Below are positions 9,277 through 18,630 of a DNA stretch of 64,000 bases, in pieces (position 1 is the stretch's first letter; the number at the start of each line of letters is the position of its first letter). The DNA lies in assembly GCF_002377945.1 (NCBI RefSeq), contig NZ_DFQV01000027.1, positions 6,871 through 70,870 on the forward strand, given 5' to 3'. The stretch comes from Psychrobacter sp. UBA3480 (GTDB lineage Bacteria > Pseudomonadota > Gammaproteobacteria > Pseudomonadales > Moraxellaceae). The translations under genes and the position numbers were made by a program. The notes beneath the pieces were generated by a model. That model was not told the origin of the DNA and made no database searches. It saw only the letters and a list, made by a program, of their open reading frames with translations.

Positions 9277-10533
9277 ATGACAATGACGGCAGTCACCTCT
9301 TCTTTATCCGACGATCAGCGCGCTATCTTAGCGCTGTGGTACGAGGTGAATGCGTCGTTATCTGCTTATCACAAACTGATCACTTCTTTCGGTTATCCGC
9401 AGCTTGCTTGGCAAGCCAAAGTAGAGGCATGGAAGCAGCTCGGTATTCACCATACCCATCTCAAACGTCATGAACAGCCAGAGCAAACACTCGCCAATAT
9501 CGATAAGATTCAGCTAGCATTGATAGATGGGCGCTATGGCTTGCTATTCGCTGATGACGCCGATTATCCTGCCCAACTTTCACAAATCTACGACCCACCG
9601 CCTTTATTGTTTTATCGTGGGAATAGCGCGCGCCTACATCAAGCACAAATCGCTATAGTAGGTAGCCGAAAACCCACCGCGCATGCGCAAAAAATCACGT
9701 TTGATATGGCGCAGTATTTAGCGCAAGCAGGGTATATCGTTACTAGCGGTCTAGCTATGGGTGTAGATAAACGCGCACATTTAGGTGCATTAGCACAGGC
9801 AGACCCTGACTATCATGGACGGACGGTTGGTGTAATGGGTACGGGGATCGATGTGAACTATCCCAATCATCGAGATCAGTTATTTATTCAAATTGTTGAG
9901 CAAGGTGGCTGCATTATTAGTGAGCTACTACCACACACTCAGCCGCATAAACATACTTTTCCGCGTCGCAATCGTTTGGTAGCTGGGCTGAGTCTCGCGA
10001 CCATCGTAACGGAAGCGACAATCAAAAGCGGCTCGCTTATCACAGCACGTCTCACGTCTGAACAAGGTAAACAGGTCTTTGCCATTCCCAGTCATATTGA
10101 CAATAGCAATGCAGAAGGTTGCCATCATTTAATACGTGAAGGTGCGACCTTGGTTTATCATCCTCAGCAAGTACTAGAAGACGTCAACGGTCAGCTTGAC
10201 TATGATAAAGGCGCTTATAGAACAGCGAACGCTACCAATTCTATTAGTAATCACTCTAATATTAATCAGACTTCCGATGCGTTTGATATAGAGAAAAAAT
10301 CAATCAAATCTACTAGCCAGCAACCATCCTCTGATATAAAGCCTGCGCGCAGCACAGTCATTGTGCCTGAGAATTTAGCTGCAATTTATGAGCAGCTTGA
10401 CTGGCATGGGCAAGATTTAGATGCGCTTATTAGTGCAACCAAGCTTGCACCGCCGCAGTTGATTGGTCAGCTAATGGAGCTTGAGTTAATGGGTCTTATC
10501 AGCGAACAAGGTGGACGATATTTACGCATTTAA
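9277..10533 (+). CDS. dprA: DNA-processing protein DprA
   Basis: Binds incoming single-stranded DNA and loads RecA during natural transformation. The Rossmann-like core shows VGSRKPTAHA, TSGLAMGVDKRAHLGAL, GTGIDVNYPNHR, FPRRNRLVAGLS and KSGSLITARL in family order. A Ser/Asn-rich linker (about 315-360) leads to a C-terminal winged-helix (DML1-like) domain ending in LMELELMGLISEQGGRYLRI. The 418-residue length is normal for the proteobacterial long form. The gene lies between the LysM protein and tsaC. With comM at 25.2 kb it indicates capacity for DNA uptake. A second ATG at 9283 is also possible. Confidence 0.95.
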   Translation: MTMTAVTSSLSDDQRAILALWYEVNASLSAYHKLITSFGYPQLAWQAKVEAWKQLGIHHTHLKRHEQPEQTLANIDKIQLALIDGRYGLLFADDADYPAQLSQIYDPPPLLFYRGNSARLHQAQIAIVGSRKPTAHAQKITFDMAQYLAQAGYIVTSGLAMGVDKRAHLGALAQADPDYHGRTVGVMGTGIDVNYPNHRDQLFIQIVEQGGCIISELLPHTQPHKHTFPRRNRLVAGLSLATIVTEATIKSGSLITARLTSEQGKQVFAIPSHIDNSNAEGCHHLIREGATLVYHPQQVLEDVNGQLDYDKGAYRTANATNSISNHSNINQTSDAFDIEKKSIKSTSQQPSSDIKPARSTVIVPENLAAIYEQLDWHGQDLDALISATKLAPPQLIGQLMELELMGLISEQGGRYLRI

Positions 10534-10650
10534 AATATTGCAAATATTCCTTATTGGACACTGGCATAGATAGCCCTTAGTTATAGACTCTCCTAGACAA
10601 TATCTTTCTTGTGGTATTATTAGAATTTACTTCTACGAACCATTTAAGTC

Positions 10651-11280
10651 ATGAGCCAACCTACACCTCTTATTACTAATTCTGCCATCCAAGCTGCTAA
10701 GTGGCTAAAAGAAGGACAACTGCTCGCGTACCCCACAGAAAGCGTTTGGGGTATTGGTTGCGACCCTTATGACCAAGCAGCTGTTCAGCGTATTTTGGAT
10801 ATCAAACAACGTCCACAAGCCAAAGGCATGATAGTCGTCACTGATAGTGTGTCTCGCTTAGCCCCTTTACTAGCATCCTTAGATGATGTTCAGCGCCAGC
10901 AGGTTATTGATAGTTGGCAGACAGACGATAGCGGAGACGAACAGCACAATCGCCAAGCACATACTTGGTTATTACCGATTCCTCAGCCGCTTGCGAGCAC
11001 TGTGCCTACTTGGATTACCGGTCAGCATCAGACTATTGCTGTTCGAGTTATCTCGCATCCTACAGTTCGCCAGCTTTGCCAACAGATGGTCAGTGAAGAG
11101 AACCCATTTGGTCTATTGGTTTCTACAAGCTGCAACCCATCAGGGCAAACGCCTGCTAGCACTTTTGAAGCCGCCTATGCTTATTTTAATGAGCAAATTG
11201 GTTATTTGCAGGGCGATACTTTAGGTTATACCTTGCCTAGCCAGATTCGCGATGCAACGACAGGTTTCGTCGTTCGATAG
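10651..11280 (+). CDS. tsaC: Threonylcarbamoyl-AMP synthase, Sua5/YrdC/YciO family
   Basis: Makes threonylcarbamoyl-adenylate from threonine, bicarbonate and ATP for the t6A37 modification of ANN-decoding tRNAs. The 209-residue single-domain form matches TsaC rather than the longer Sua5. Visible motifs are LAYPTESVWGIGCDP near residues 26-40, the KQRPQAKGMIVV substrate loop, and STSCNPSGQTPAS, corresponding to the family S-x-N motif. It follows dprA by about 117 bases in the same direction, a linkage common in gammaproteobacteria. Confidence 0.92.
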   Translation: MSQPTPLITNSAIQAAKWLKEGQLLAYPTESVWGIGCDPYDQAAVQRILDIKQRPQAKGMIVVTDSVSRLAPLLASLDDVQRQQVIDSWQTDDSGDEQHNRQAHTWLLPIPQPLASTVPTWITGQHQTIAVRVISHPTVRQLCQQMVSEENPFGLLVSTSCNPSGQTPASTFEAAYAYFNEQIGYLQGDTLGYTLPSQIRDATTGFVVR

Positions 11281-11282
11281 CA

Positions 11283-11501
11283 TTGTCTATTAAAACTCTT
11301 AAACTTCTCAGAAGCGATTGCTTGCAATGCAAAGTGATAAGTGTCGCTGCTCCTTATTTACGTGAGCGTTTACAGATTGACCATTTGCTAGCTTGCCTAT
11401 TTGCTCACCTTCCTTTACCAAAAGTATGTAAAAGTTGTTTTGATAAAAACTGCAAAAAAGCAGACGATGGTTATAACGGTCTGGTTTTTATTAAACGATA
11501 A
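11283..11501 (+). CDS. Possible small cysteine-rich protein (uncertain)
   Basis: A 72-codon open frame with a TTG start, 2 bases after the tsaC stop. It would encode a basic protein with CLQC near the N-terminus and CKSCFDKNCKK near the C-terminus, a possible metal-binding pattern. There is no ATG start or clear ribosome binding site and I recognise no family. It may be real and coupled to tsaC, or a chance frame in the 290-base gap before 11571. Confidence 0.25.
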   Translation: MSIKTLKLLRSDCLQCKVISVAAPYLRERLQIDHLLACLFAHLPLPKVCKSCFDKNCKKADDGYNGLVFIKR

Positions 11502-11570
11502 GTACTTCAGCAATAAGTAACTCAAAGATAAGTCATAGTGGTGATATTTGAGGCATATAGGGAGTAGGGT

Positions 11571-12581
11571 ATGAATGTTTTGATCAGTGGTGGTTCAGGG
11601 TTTTTGGGAAGTGCGTTTAGTCGAGAGCTACTAGCACGGTCTCGCGCGCAAAATAAAGATGTGACGATTACTTGGCTAACTCGTGATAGCGGTCAATCAC
11701 ATCCCGATGATATCAATATGATGACTTATGACGAGCTTGCAACGTCTGATATGAGCTTTGATGTCATATTAAATTTAGCAGGCGCTGGGATTGCTGACTC
11801 TCGTTGGAGCGATGAGCGCAAAGAACAGTTAATGGCGAGCCGTATCAAACCTACTCAGTCGATACTGGGTTTTATCGCACGTGCTAGCACAAAGCCTAGG
11901 TTACTGGTGAGCGGATCAGCAATCGGTTGGTATGGTACGCAAGGCGATAAGCCACTGACTGAAAACAGCGATTATGAGACAGATTTTGCTCATACACTAT
12001 GTGATGAATGGGAGCAATTAGCGCTTAAAGCGACCGAACACGATGTTCCTGTGGCTATCGTCAGAACAGGTGTGGTTATTCATCCTGAGGGCGGAATGGT
12101 GGCTAAACTGTTGCTACCATTCAAATTTGGTGTCGGTGGACAGTTGGGTGATGGACAACAAATCATGAGCTGGATTAGCCGTGAAGATTGGGTTAGTGCG
12201 GTCATCTTTATTATCGAGCAGCAACTTAAACTTATTAGCGACTCAGATGTCAATCACCCCAATAGCTTAGCTCAAGATAGTACACCTATTAATGACAGCA
12301 CTATCAAATCTGCAAGCGGTACCGCAAATGATACAAATGCAGTCGTATATAACCTTACTGCTCCGAATCCTGTGACCAATCATACTTTTACCAAAGCACT
12401 TGGCTCATGGCTACATCGCCCCACCTTTTTTACTTTACCAGAGTTTTTGCTTAAGCTGATGTTTGGCGAAATGTCGACCTTACTTATCGATGGTCAAAAA
12501 GTGCTGCCACAAGCGCTATTAGACGCAGGTTATTCGTTTAAACACTCGACACTGCAGCAAGCATTAGAAAACCAAAAATAG
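11571..12581 (+). CDS. TIGR01777-family NAD(P)-binding epimerase, YfcH-like
   Basis: A 336-residue extended SDR protein. The N-terminal nucleotide-binding motif is SGGSGFLGSAF (residues 7-17). LNLAGAGIADSRW follows, the family mark after the Rossmann strand, then the active-site region SGSAIGWYGTQGD with its tyrosine. The C-terminal DUF1731 segment reads LPEFLLKLMFGEMSTLLIDG and GYSFKHSTLQQAL. A Ser/Asn/Asp-rich insert of about 30 residues lies near 225-255. The substrate of YfcH-like proteins is not established. ATG at 11571 is preceded by a GGGAGTAGGGT purine stretch. A parS-like site lies just after the stop codon. Confidence 0.88.
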   Translation: MNVLISGGSGFLGSAFSRELLARSRAQNKDVTITWLTRDSGQSHPDDINMMTYDELATSDMSFDVILNLAGAGIADSRWSDERKEQLMASRIKPTQSILGFIARASTKPRLLVSGSAIGWYGTQGDKPLTENSDYETDFAHTLCDEWEQLALKATEHDVPVAIVRTGVVIHPEGGMVAKLLLPFKFGVGGQLGDGQQIMSWISREDWVSAVIFIIEQQLKLISDSDVNHPNSLAQDSTPINDSTIKSASGTANDTNAVVYNLTAPNPVTNHTFTKALGSWLHRPTFFTLPEFLLKLMFGEMSTLLIDGQKVLPQALLDAGYSFKHSTLQQALENQK

Positions 12582-12593
12582 TTATATGGGTGT

Positions 12594-12609
12594 TGTTTCA
12601 TGTGAAACA
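12594..12609. promoter_or_regulatory. parS-like site (one mismatch)
   Basis: TGTTTCATGTGAAACA differs from the perfect parS palindrome at one central position (C to T). It lies between two genes, 7.4 kb from the perfect site in rsmB. Two such sites so close together are unlikely by chance and support an origin-proximal ParB-binding region. Confidence 0.7.
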
Positions 12610-12667
12610 TTAGAGCTTATTTTCTGATAATCACTTACTGAACTGTATTTATATCTAAGGGCAGTCC

Positions 12668-13801
12668 ATGCGTTACGCATTTTTCTTTACCATCTTTCTA
12701 CTATTACAATTGTTTAGCTTAGGTACAGTATTGAGCATACAGTGGTGGCTTCAGCCTTGGATAACGCCAACATTACAAACAGTGATATGGGTCAGTGTAT
12801 TTATTATTACTAATGGTCTATTAGTATTGAGCGTAAAGAGAGCATTTGCTAACAGTTATCGCTGGGTTAGTGGGTGGATGCTGATCATGCATTTTATGAT
12901 ACTGACAGCGTTGGCAGTGAGTCTACTCTACGGAGGGTATTTACTAATAATTTCTTTATCAGGCACTACGTTGCACCAATCGAATGAGATGACTATAGGG
13001 CTAAGAGTACTAGCGCTATTCCTATTTATAGGATTATTTATTTATTCGCTATATAATGCCTATGCTCCTGTTATACGCAAGCTGTCTATTAAGATAGATA
13101 AACCTTTAACCAAGCCGCTACACATTGCAGTTGCTAGTGACTTGCATATAGGGCGATTATTTGGTGTGAGAGCCATAGATAGATTGCAGCAACTTATGAT
13201 TCGCTCTGGTGTAGATATGCTGCTGATGCCAGGGGATATTATGGATGATAATACAGATGCCTTTAATGAATATCATATGGAGCGAAACTTAGCAGAACTG
13301 TGCCGTAGTCTGCCACGTGGTGTCTATGCGACATTGGGTAATCATGATTTGTATGGTCATGAGCGACCTATTAGCGAAGCGCTGCAAAATGCAGGTATAC
13401 AATTGTTAAACGATGAGGTGCTCTGTATCGAGCATGAGGGTCAACCAGTATGGTTAGTTGGACGTTTTGATAATCATAAACGTCAACGTGTAGCAACTAC
13501 CAATCTACTTGCGCAAGTAGATACGTCGCAGCCAGTGATATTGTTAGACCATAGACCGAGTGATATAGCTAATCACAGTCAATTACCTATAGATTTACAA
13601 GTCTCGGGACATACCCACAACGGTCAAGTATTTCCCGCTAATTTTATCGTAAATGCTATTAATCGATTAGGCTATGGCTATGAGCAGATTGGTAAAGGAC
13701 ACTTCGTCGTGTCCTCTGGTTATGGTTTTTGGGGAATTCCCTTTCGATTGGGATCGCGCTCAGAGATTTGGTTAATTACACTATCTGGTAATACAAATTA
13801 G
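12668..13801 (+). CDS. Membrane-anchored metallophosphoesterase
   Basis: A 377-residue protein with about four hydrophobic segments in residues 1-135. A calcineurin-like phosphoesterase domain facing one side of the membrane follows. Its metal-binding motifs are ASDLHIGRLFG, MPGDIMDDN, LGNHDLYGHE, a histidine in LLDHRPSD, and VSGHTHNGQVFP, in the family order D-x-H, GD, GNHD, H and GHxH. The layout is like YkuE/YaeI-type proteins, of which some act on UDP-diacylglucosamine or phospholipids, but the substrate here cannot be read from the sequence. It is transcribed away from the convergent esterase gene that ends at 13834. Confidence 0.87.
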   Translation: MRYAFFFTIFLLLQLFSLGTVLSIQWWLQPWITPTLQTVIWVSVFIITNGLLVLSVKRAFANSYRWVSGWMLIMHFMILTALAVSLLYGGYLLIISLSGTTLHQSNEMTIGLRVLALFLFIGLFIYSLYNAYAPVIRKLSIKIDKPLTKPLHIAVASDLHIGRLFGVRAIDRLQQLMIRSGVDMLLMPGDIMDDNTDAFNEYHMERNLAELCRSLPRGVYATLGNHDLYGHERPISEALQNAGIQLLNDEVLCIEHEGQPVWLVGRFDNHKRQRVATTNLLAQVDTSQPVILLDHRPSDIANHSQLPIDLQVSGHTHNGQVFPANFIVNAINRLGYGYEQIGKGHFVVSSGYGFWGIPFRLGSRSEIWLITLSGNTN

Positions 13802-13833
13802 TTATAGAAACCGATAATTAGCTAGCAAGCGGT

Positions 13834-15246
13834 CTATGCAGCTAACCGCGATTGTGTACTGATGATCTCACGTACAAAGCTGCTAAACCCATGAATGATA
13901 TTGTTTGTCTCTTGTCCAAGACCTTGGTGAACACTCATAAAGTGAATAAAGCCATGCGGTGCACCAAGCACAGTATACGTCTCTACAGCAACGCCGTAAC
14001 CTTTCAGCTGCTTTGCATAAGCAAATGCCTCGTCACGCAATACATCGAGCTCAGAAGCCACAATGTAAGTTGGGCAAACTTTACTATTATCACCGAGCAT
14101 AGGTGAGTTCAGTATATGCAATCGGGGCAGCGGACTATTTTCCAAGCAAGCAGCATCAAATACTGCTACATCAGCATGATCTAATAGTAGACCCTCACCA
14201 TATAGCTCCCAACTAGGATAATCTGTTTCAATATCAGTAACTGGATACAAAGGCATCTGCGCTAGAGGTTCGGGTAGTTTTTCTAATAGATTAAACGTTT
14301 TCTGACCATCTATCCCTAGGTCTGCCCATGCGCTTTTGCTCGGTGCGGTCAGCTGCTGCGCGATTAAAGTTGATAAACCACCACCTGCGCTATCACCTGC
14401 TAAAACGATACGAGAAGGTAATGCGCCCAATATGTGACAGTGCTCAACCAACCAATCATACGCAGTGATACAGTCTTTTAATGCTGCTGGAGCAGGGCAT
14501 TCAGGCGCTAAGCGATAATCGACACTAACCACAGACCAGCCAGTCTGCTCACATACCGCATGACAGAACTCATGATGTGTATCGACATCACCAATGCAGA
14601 ACCCACCACCATGAAAAAACAGCATGACTGTTTCATCAGGATTATGGATACGTTTTCTTCTAAAACCAGATTTTTTGCCGCCTGTTTTATAGCAACGAAC
14701 AGTCATGTCGCCATTATCCGCATTGGCAATCGTTTCATCTTTCCAGCTAACAGGTGAATCACTTTTTTTAGTGAAGGGCTTTATATTGCTTAGCATAGTC
14801 GTATTGGCTTGTTGCCATACTCTAGGTGATTGCATGGCTACCGCATCAGCAGTAAATCTCTCACGCAATTCGGGCATTGGGGTTAATTCTAACGGCGTTT
14901 TGAGGTAGCTATTTACTGCAAGGATGAGACGCAGGTGAGCGTTTGCATGTAGGTATTGTTTTGAATTAGGGCCTTTAAGGTAACCAATTACACCTTCCAA
15001 AATAGGGTCTGGTAAGTAGCCCAGACTTTTCATTGCATAATGCAATGTATGCGGCTGGTAGTTTGCTACAGGGTTATAAGCGAGTATTTTCTCTTTAACG
15101 CTCAGACGTTTTTCTAATGAGTCATATGCTTGTGCATCTTGATTCGATGACTCTTGTGACGCTGGATGTTCTTTTGACGCTAAGTGCAATGTCATTAATG
15201 CTTTATTAAGCAAAGTATTGATAGATAAATTTTTTGAATTAGACAT
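13834..15246 (-). CDS. Alpha/beta hydrolase, hormone-sensitive-lipase (family IV) type esterase
   Basis: A cytoplasmic-looking carboxylester hydrolase. The oxyanion-hole motif FFHGGGFCIGD and the nucleophile elbow LAGDSAGGGLS are clear. The acid and histidine of the triad fit ASELDVLRDEAF and GAPHGFIHF near the C-terminus. An N-terminal extension of roughly 200 residues precedes the HGGG motif, longer than in most family IV esterases. Similar cold-active HSL-type esterases are known from Antarctic Psychrobacter. ATG at 15246 has AGAG at a suitable distance, while the upstream in-frame ATG at 15258 has none. It stands alone, convergent with the phosphoesterase gene and divergent from grpE. Confidence 0.88.
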   Translation of the reverse strand: MSNSKNLSINTLLNKALMTLHLASKEHPASQESSNQDAQAYDSLEKRLSVKEKILAYNPVANYQPHTLHYAMKSLGYLPDPILEGVIGYLKGPNSKQYLHANAHLRLILAVNSYLKTPLELTPMPELRERFTADAVAMQSPRVWQQANTTMLSNIKPFTKKSDSPVSWKDETIANADNGDMTVRCYKTGGKKSGFRRKRIHNPDETVMLFFHGGGFCIGDVDTHHEFCHAVCEQTGWSVVSVDYRLAPECPAPAALKDCITAYDWLVEHCHILGALPSRIVLAGDSAGGGLSTLIAQQLTAPSKSAWADLGIDGQKTFNLLEKLPEPLAQMPLYPVTDIETDYPSWELYGEGLLLDHADVAVFDAACLENSPLPRLHILNSPMLGDNSKVCPTYIVASELDVLRDEAFAYAKQLKGYGVAVETYTVLGAPHGFIHFMSVHQGLGQETNNIIHGFSSFVREIISTQSRLAA

Positions 15247-15679
15247 AACAGCTCTCATAAATGATTTTTAGCGTGCATTTGAGTGTAGGCGATAGTATTT
15301 ATAGCAATGATAAAATAGCTAGCAGAATAATAGGGTATCGTTTGGTAATAGCTTGATTAACAAGCGTAAAGCAATTGGAATAAATAGCGGTTTTTTGTTC
15401 TTTTTGTGAGCGAATATTGAGATTTATTGACATGGAACAAAAACGTTTGACGTATCTCTTTAATCAGACTCCACAAATATTTGTCATAAATGGTAAAAAT
15501 TCCTTTGTTCTAGGCTTGAAATTTGTACTTATCACCTTTATCAAGCAGCTATTGAAGCGTATTAAAAAAACAATGAGTTAGAAACATCGAGCATTTAATA
15601 ATGGCATAGTAGGACCAGTAATTATTCGGTCTACTGTGCCGTCTCTTAATCTTCATTATTGAAATTCCAAGGAGCTATC
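15247..15679. other. Divergent intergenic region upstream of grpE
   Basis: This gap of about 430 bases separates the esterase gene from grpE. It contains a possible sigma-32-like -35 element, CTTGAAA at 15515-15521, followed after about 12 bases by an AT-rich CACCTTTAT stretch. The match to the -10 consensus is poor. TTGACA occurs at 15427-15432 without a good -10 box. No gene or strong hairpin was seen. Confidence 0.4.
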
Positions 15680-16279
15680 ATGAGCGAGCAAAACCCGAAC
15701 CACGAAAATCTTGACCAGAATGTGGCACATGAGAATATTGATCACAATGACAGTATCTTAGAAGAAACCATGAAAGAGTTTGATCCACAGAATAATTCAG
15801 GTGAAGAAACGACTATCGAAAACGAAATCAACCTTGATACTTTCAAAGCGCGTATTGCTGAGCTAGAAGGCGAAGTAAAGCAAGCCAAAGAAGGTACTGC
15901 ACGTGCTAATGCTGAAGCTTACAATGCGCAAAAACGCATGGAGCAAGAAGCGGATAAGAGCAAAAAGTTTGCACTACAGAAATTTGCTAAAGAATTGTTA
16001 GACATCGTTGACAATTTAGAGCGTGCTATCGAAAATGCCGATGCCAATGATCCAGTCGCTGAAGGTGTTCAATTAACGCACAAAGCGTTGGTTGCAGTAT
16101 TGACCAAAAACGGCGTAGAAGTGGTCGATCCACAAGGCGAAAAATTCAACGCTGACTTTCATGAAGCAGTAGGTATTGACCCAGAAGCAGCGGCAGATAC
16201 AGTTGGTACAGTCTTACAAAAAGGCTATAGCTTAAACGGTCGTCTATTGCGTCCAGCCATGGTTCGTGTTGGTCAGTAA
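15680..16279 (+). CDS. grpE: Nucleotide exchange factor GrpE
   Basis: Releases ADP from DnaK and so drives the chaperone cycle. A disordered acidic N-terminus (1-50) leads to a long coiled coil (about 55-105). The beta domain follows, with DFHEAVGIDP, TVGTVLQKGYSLNGRLLRPAMVRV at the end, and the usual length (199 residues from this start). ATG at 15680 is preceded by AAGGAG at ideal spacing, so an upstream in-frame TTG at 15659 is not used. dnaK follows after about 180 bases with its own candidate promoter; dnaJ is not adjacent. Confidence 0.96.
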   Translation: MSEQNPNHENLDQNVAHENIDHNDSILEETMKEFDPQNNSGEETTIENEINLDTFKARIAELEGEVKQAKEGTARANAEAYNAQKRMEQEADKSKKFALQKFAKELLDIVDNLERAIENADANDPVAEGVQLTHKALVAVLTKNGVEVVDPQGEKFNADFHEAVGIDPEAAADTVGTVLQKGYSLNGRLLRPAMVRVGQ

Positions 16280-16359
16280 TATTTTTAGGGCTAAACCCTA
16301 CTAATATGAAGGTTTTTCACAAAAAATGACATGAAACACAGTTTTTGCGTGATTATCGC

Positions 16360-16390
16360 CTTGAAAAATACGACGGGTAAACCGATATAT
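16360..16390 (+). promoter_or_regulatory. Candidate sigma-32 heat-shock promoter of dnaK
   Basis: CTTGAAA (16360-16366), a 15-base spacer, and CCGATATAT (16382-16390) resemble the sigma-32 consensus CTTGAAA-N13-16-CCCCATNT. It lies about 75 bases before the dnaK start, inside the grpE-dnaK gap, so dnaK can be transcribed independently of grpE. Confidence 0.55.
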
Positions 16391-16462
16391 AGCAACAAGT
16401 GACCGACTACGGTCTGGATAAATAAGTATTTATAGTTAAAAACAAATTAGGAGCAATTGATT

Positions 16463-18403
16463 ATGGGTAAAGTAATTGGTATTGATTTAGGTACTACTAA
16501 CTCGTGTGTAGCAGTAATGGAAGGTGACAAAGTTAAAGTCATCGAAAATGCTGAAGGTACTCGTACAACACCATCAATCGTCGCTTATAAAGATGACGAA
16601 ACGCTTGTTGGTCAGTCAGCTAAGCGTCAAGCAGTAACTAATCCAAGCAACACTTTGTTTGCGATTAAGCGTTTGATCGGTCGTCGTTTTGATGACAAAG
16701 TCGTGCAAAAAGATATCGGCATGGTTCCTTACAAAATCGCTAAAGCAGACAACGGCGATGCATGGGTAGAAATCAACGGTAAAAAACTTGCGCCACCACA
16801 GGTTTCTGCTGAAATCTTGAAAAAAATGAAAAAAACAGCAGAAGATTATCTTGGTGAGAGCGTGACTGAAGCAGTTGTAACTGTACCTGCTTACTTCAAT
16901 GACTCACAGCGTCAAGCAACTAAAGATGCGGGTAAAATCGCTGGTCTTGATGTAAAACGTATCATCAATGAGCCAACTGCTGCTGCACTTGCTTATGGTA
17001 TGGACAAGAAGCAAGGCGATAGCACTGTTGCTGTATATGACTTAGGTGGTGGTACTTTCGATATCTCAATCATCGAAATCGCAGACGTAGACGGCGAGCA
17101 GCAGTTTGAAGTACTAGCGACTAACGGCGATACTTTCCTAGGTGGTGAAGATTTTGACTCAGCATTGATTGATTTCTTAGTAGCCGAATTCAAAAAAGAG
17201 CAAGACGTGAACCTAAAAGGTGACTCTCTTGCGATGCAGCGTCTAAAAGAAGCGGCAGAAAAAGCGAAGATTGAGCTATCAAGTGCACAAAGCACTGAAG
17301 TAAACTTGCCATATATCACTGCTGATAGCAGTGGTCCTAAGCATTTGGTTGTTACTATCAGCCGCTCGAAACTAGAGAGCCTAACTGAAGAATTAGTACA
17401 ACGTACAATGGGTCCTTGTAAGACTGCACTTGAAGATGCTGGCCTAAAAATTGGCGACATCAACGATGTAATCTTGGTTGGTGGTCAGACTCGTATGCCA
17501 CTAGTACAGCAAAAGGTACAAGACTTCTTTGGTCAAGAGCCACGTAAAGACGTGAACCCTGACGAAGCAGTTGCAGCTGGTGCAGCGATTCAAGGTGCCG
17601 TATTGTCTGGTGACAAAACTGACGTATTGCTACTTGATGTAACGCCATTGACCCTAGGTATCGAAACGATGGGCGGTGTCATGACGCCAGTTATCGAGAA
17701 AAACACTATGATTCCTACTAAGAAATCACAGGTATTTTCAACGGCTGAAGACAACCAGCCAGCAGTAACGATTCAGGTATATCAAGGTGAGCGTAAAATC
17801 GCTAACCAAAACAAAATGCTTGGCCGTTTTGACTTGACGGATATTCCACCAGCACCACGTGGCCTACCGCAAATCGAAGTGTCTTTTGACATCAATGCTG
17901 ATGGTATCATGAACATCTCTGCAACGGATAAAGGTACTGGTAAAGCCCAAAGTATCCAAATCAAAGCAGATTCTGGTTTGTCGGACGAAGAAGTCGAACA
18001 AATGGTTCGCGATGCAGAAGCCAATGCTGCTGAAGATGAGAAGTTCGCTAACCTAGCGCAAGTTCGTAACGAAGCAGATGGTCGTATTCATGCCGTACAA
18101 AAAGCGCTAAAAGAAGCAGAAGATAAAGTCACTGCTGAAGAAAAATCAACAGTAGAATCTGCTATCACTGAGCTTGAAGCTGCAGCGAAAGAAGACGATC
18201 ATGACGAAATCAAAGCTAAGCTTGAAGCATTAGATAATGCATTCTTGCCAATCAGCCAAAAAATCTACGCTGATAGTGGCGCTGGCGCAGAAGGTATGGA
18301 TCCAAGCCAGTTCCAACAAGGTGCTGATGATGCTGGTAGCAACAAAGCTGATGACGACGTCGTTGATGCTGAGTTCACTGAAGTAAACGAAGACAAGAAG
18401 TAA
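16463..18403 (+). CDS. dnaK: Molecular chaperone DnaK (Hsp70)
   Basis: The ATP-driven chaperone of the heat-shock response. The N-terminal ATPase domain starts [17 protein letters not shown] and holds [34 protein letters not shown] and [13 protein letters not shown]. The substrate domain contains [14 protein letters not shown], and the tail ends in the acidic [17 protein letters not shown] typical of DnaK. With 646 residues from ATG at 16463 it has normal length. TAGGAGC precedes that ATG, so the in-frame TTG at 16457 is not needed. A small palindromic repeat begins at the stop codon and a strong terminator follows. Confidence 0.98.
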   Translation: MGKVIGIDLGTTNSCVAVMEGDKVKVIENAEGTRTTPSIVAYKDDETLVGQSAKRQAVTNPSNTLFAIKRLIGRRFDDKVVQKDIGMVPYKIAKADNGDAWVEINGKKLAPPQVSAEILKKMKKTAEDYLGESVTEAVVTVPAYFNDSQRQATKDAGKIAGLDVKRIINEPTAAALAYGMDKKQGDSTVAVYDLGGGTFDISIIEIADVDGEQQFEVLATNGDTFLGGEDFDSALIDFLVAEFKKEQDVNLKGDSLAMQRLKEAAEKAKIELSSAQSTEVNLPYITADSSGPKHLVVTISRSKLESLTEELVQRTMGPCKTALEDAGLKIGDINDVILVGGQTRMPLVQQKVQDFFGQEPRKDVNPDEAVAAGAAIQGAVLSGDKTDVLLLDVTPLTLGIETMGGVMTPVIEKNTMIPTKKSQVFSTAEDNQPAVTIQVYQGERKIANQNKMLGRFDLTDIPPAPRGLPQIEVSFDINADGIMNISATDKGTGKAQSIQIKADSGLSDEEVEQMVRDAEANAAEDEKFANLAQVRNEADGRIHAVQKALKEAEDKVTAEEKSTVESAITELEAAAKEDDHDEIKAKLEALDNAFLPISQKIYADSGAGAEGMDPSQFQQGADDAGSNKADDDVVDAEFTEVNEDKK

Positions 18404-18506
18404 TACCAAATCCAAAAACGCGATTAGCTGCGTCAAACTCGCTTAGTCTACTTAATGTAGTACTTACGCTTGTTTTCCTTGCTACTCAAGTTTTTGAAAA
18501 TGGTAT
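18403..18506. repeat. Palindromic interspersed repeat, copy 1
   Basis: A 104-base element abutting the dnaK stop codon. Its ends are imperfect inverted repeats: ATACCAAATCCAAAAACG on the left and the complement of ATACCATTTTCAAAAACT on the right (about 14 of 18 bases agree). The core includes AGTCTACTTAATGTAGTACT and CGCTTGTTTTCCTTG. Related cores occur at 30468-30549 and 42186-42240. It codes for nothing and resembles a MITE or REP-like element. Confidence 0.6.
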
Positions 18507-18535
18507 AGTCGATATAAATCGATAACTAGTTAAAT

Positions 18536-18567
18536 TAAAAAACGCATCCTTCGGGGTGCGTTTTTTT
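18536..18567. terminator. Strong bidirectional terminator between dnaK and bioC
   Basis: AAAAAACGCATCC and GGGTGCGTTTTTTT form a stem around a TTCG tetraloop, with an A-run on the left and a T-run on the right. It can end both the dnaK transcript and the convergent bioFC transcript. Confidence 0.9.
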
Positions 18568-18630
18568 ATGGCTGTTTTTCTATCAGCTACTATTCCTGCT
18601 AGCTATTATTTTTCTTCATAAGATGCGTGC

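Noticed and set aside
16993..17463. 156-codon open frame on the minus strand
   Set aside because: It is antisense to dnaK. Strong codon bias in highly expressed genes often opens long frames on the other strand; it has no family features or ribosome site.
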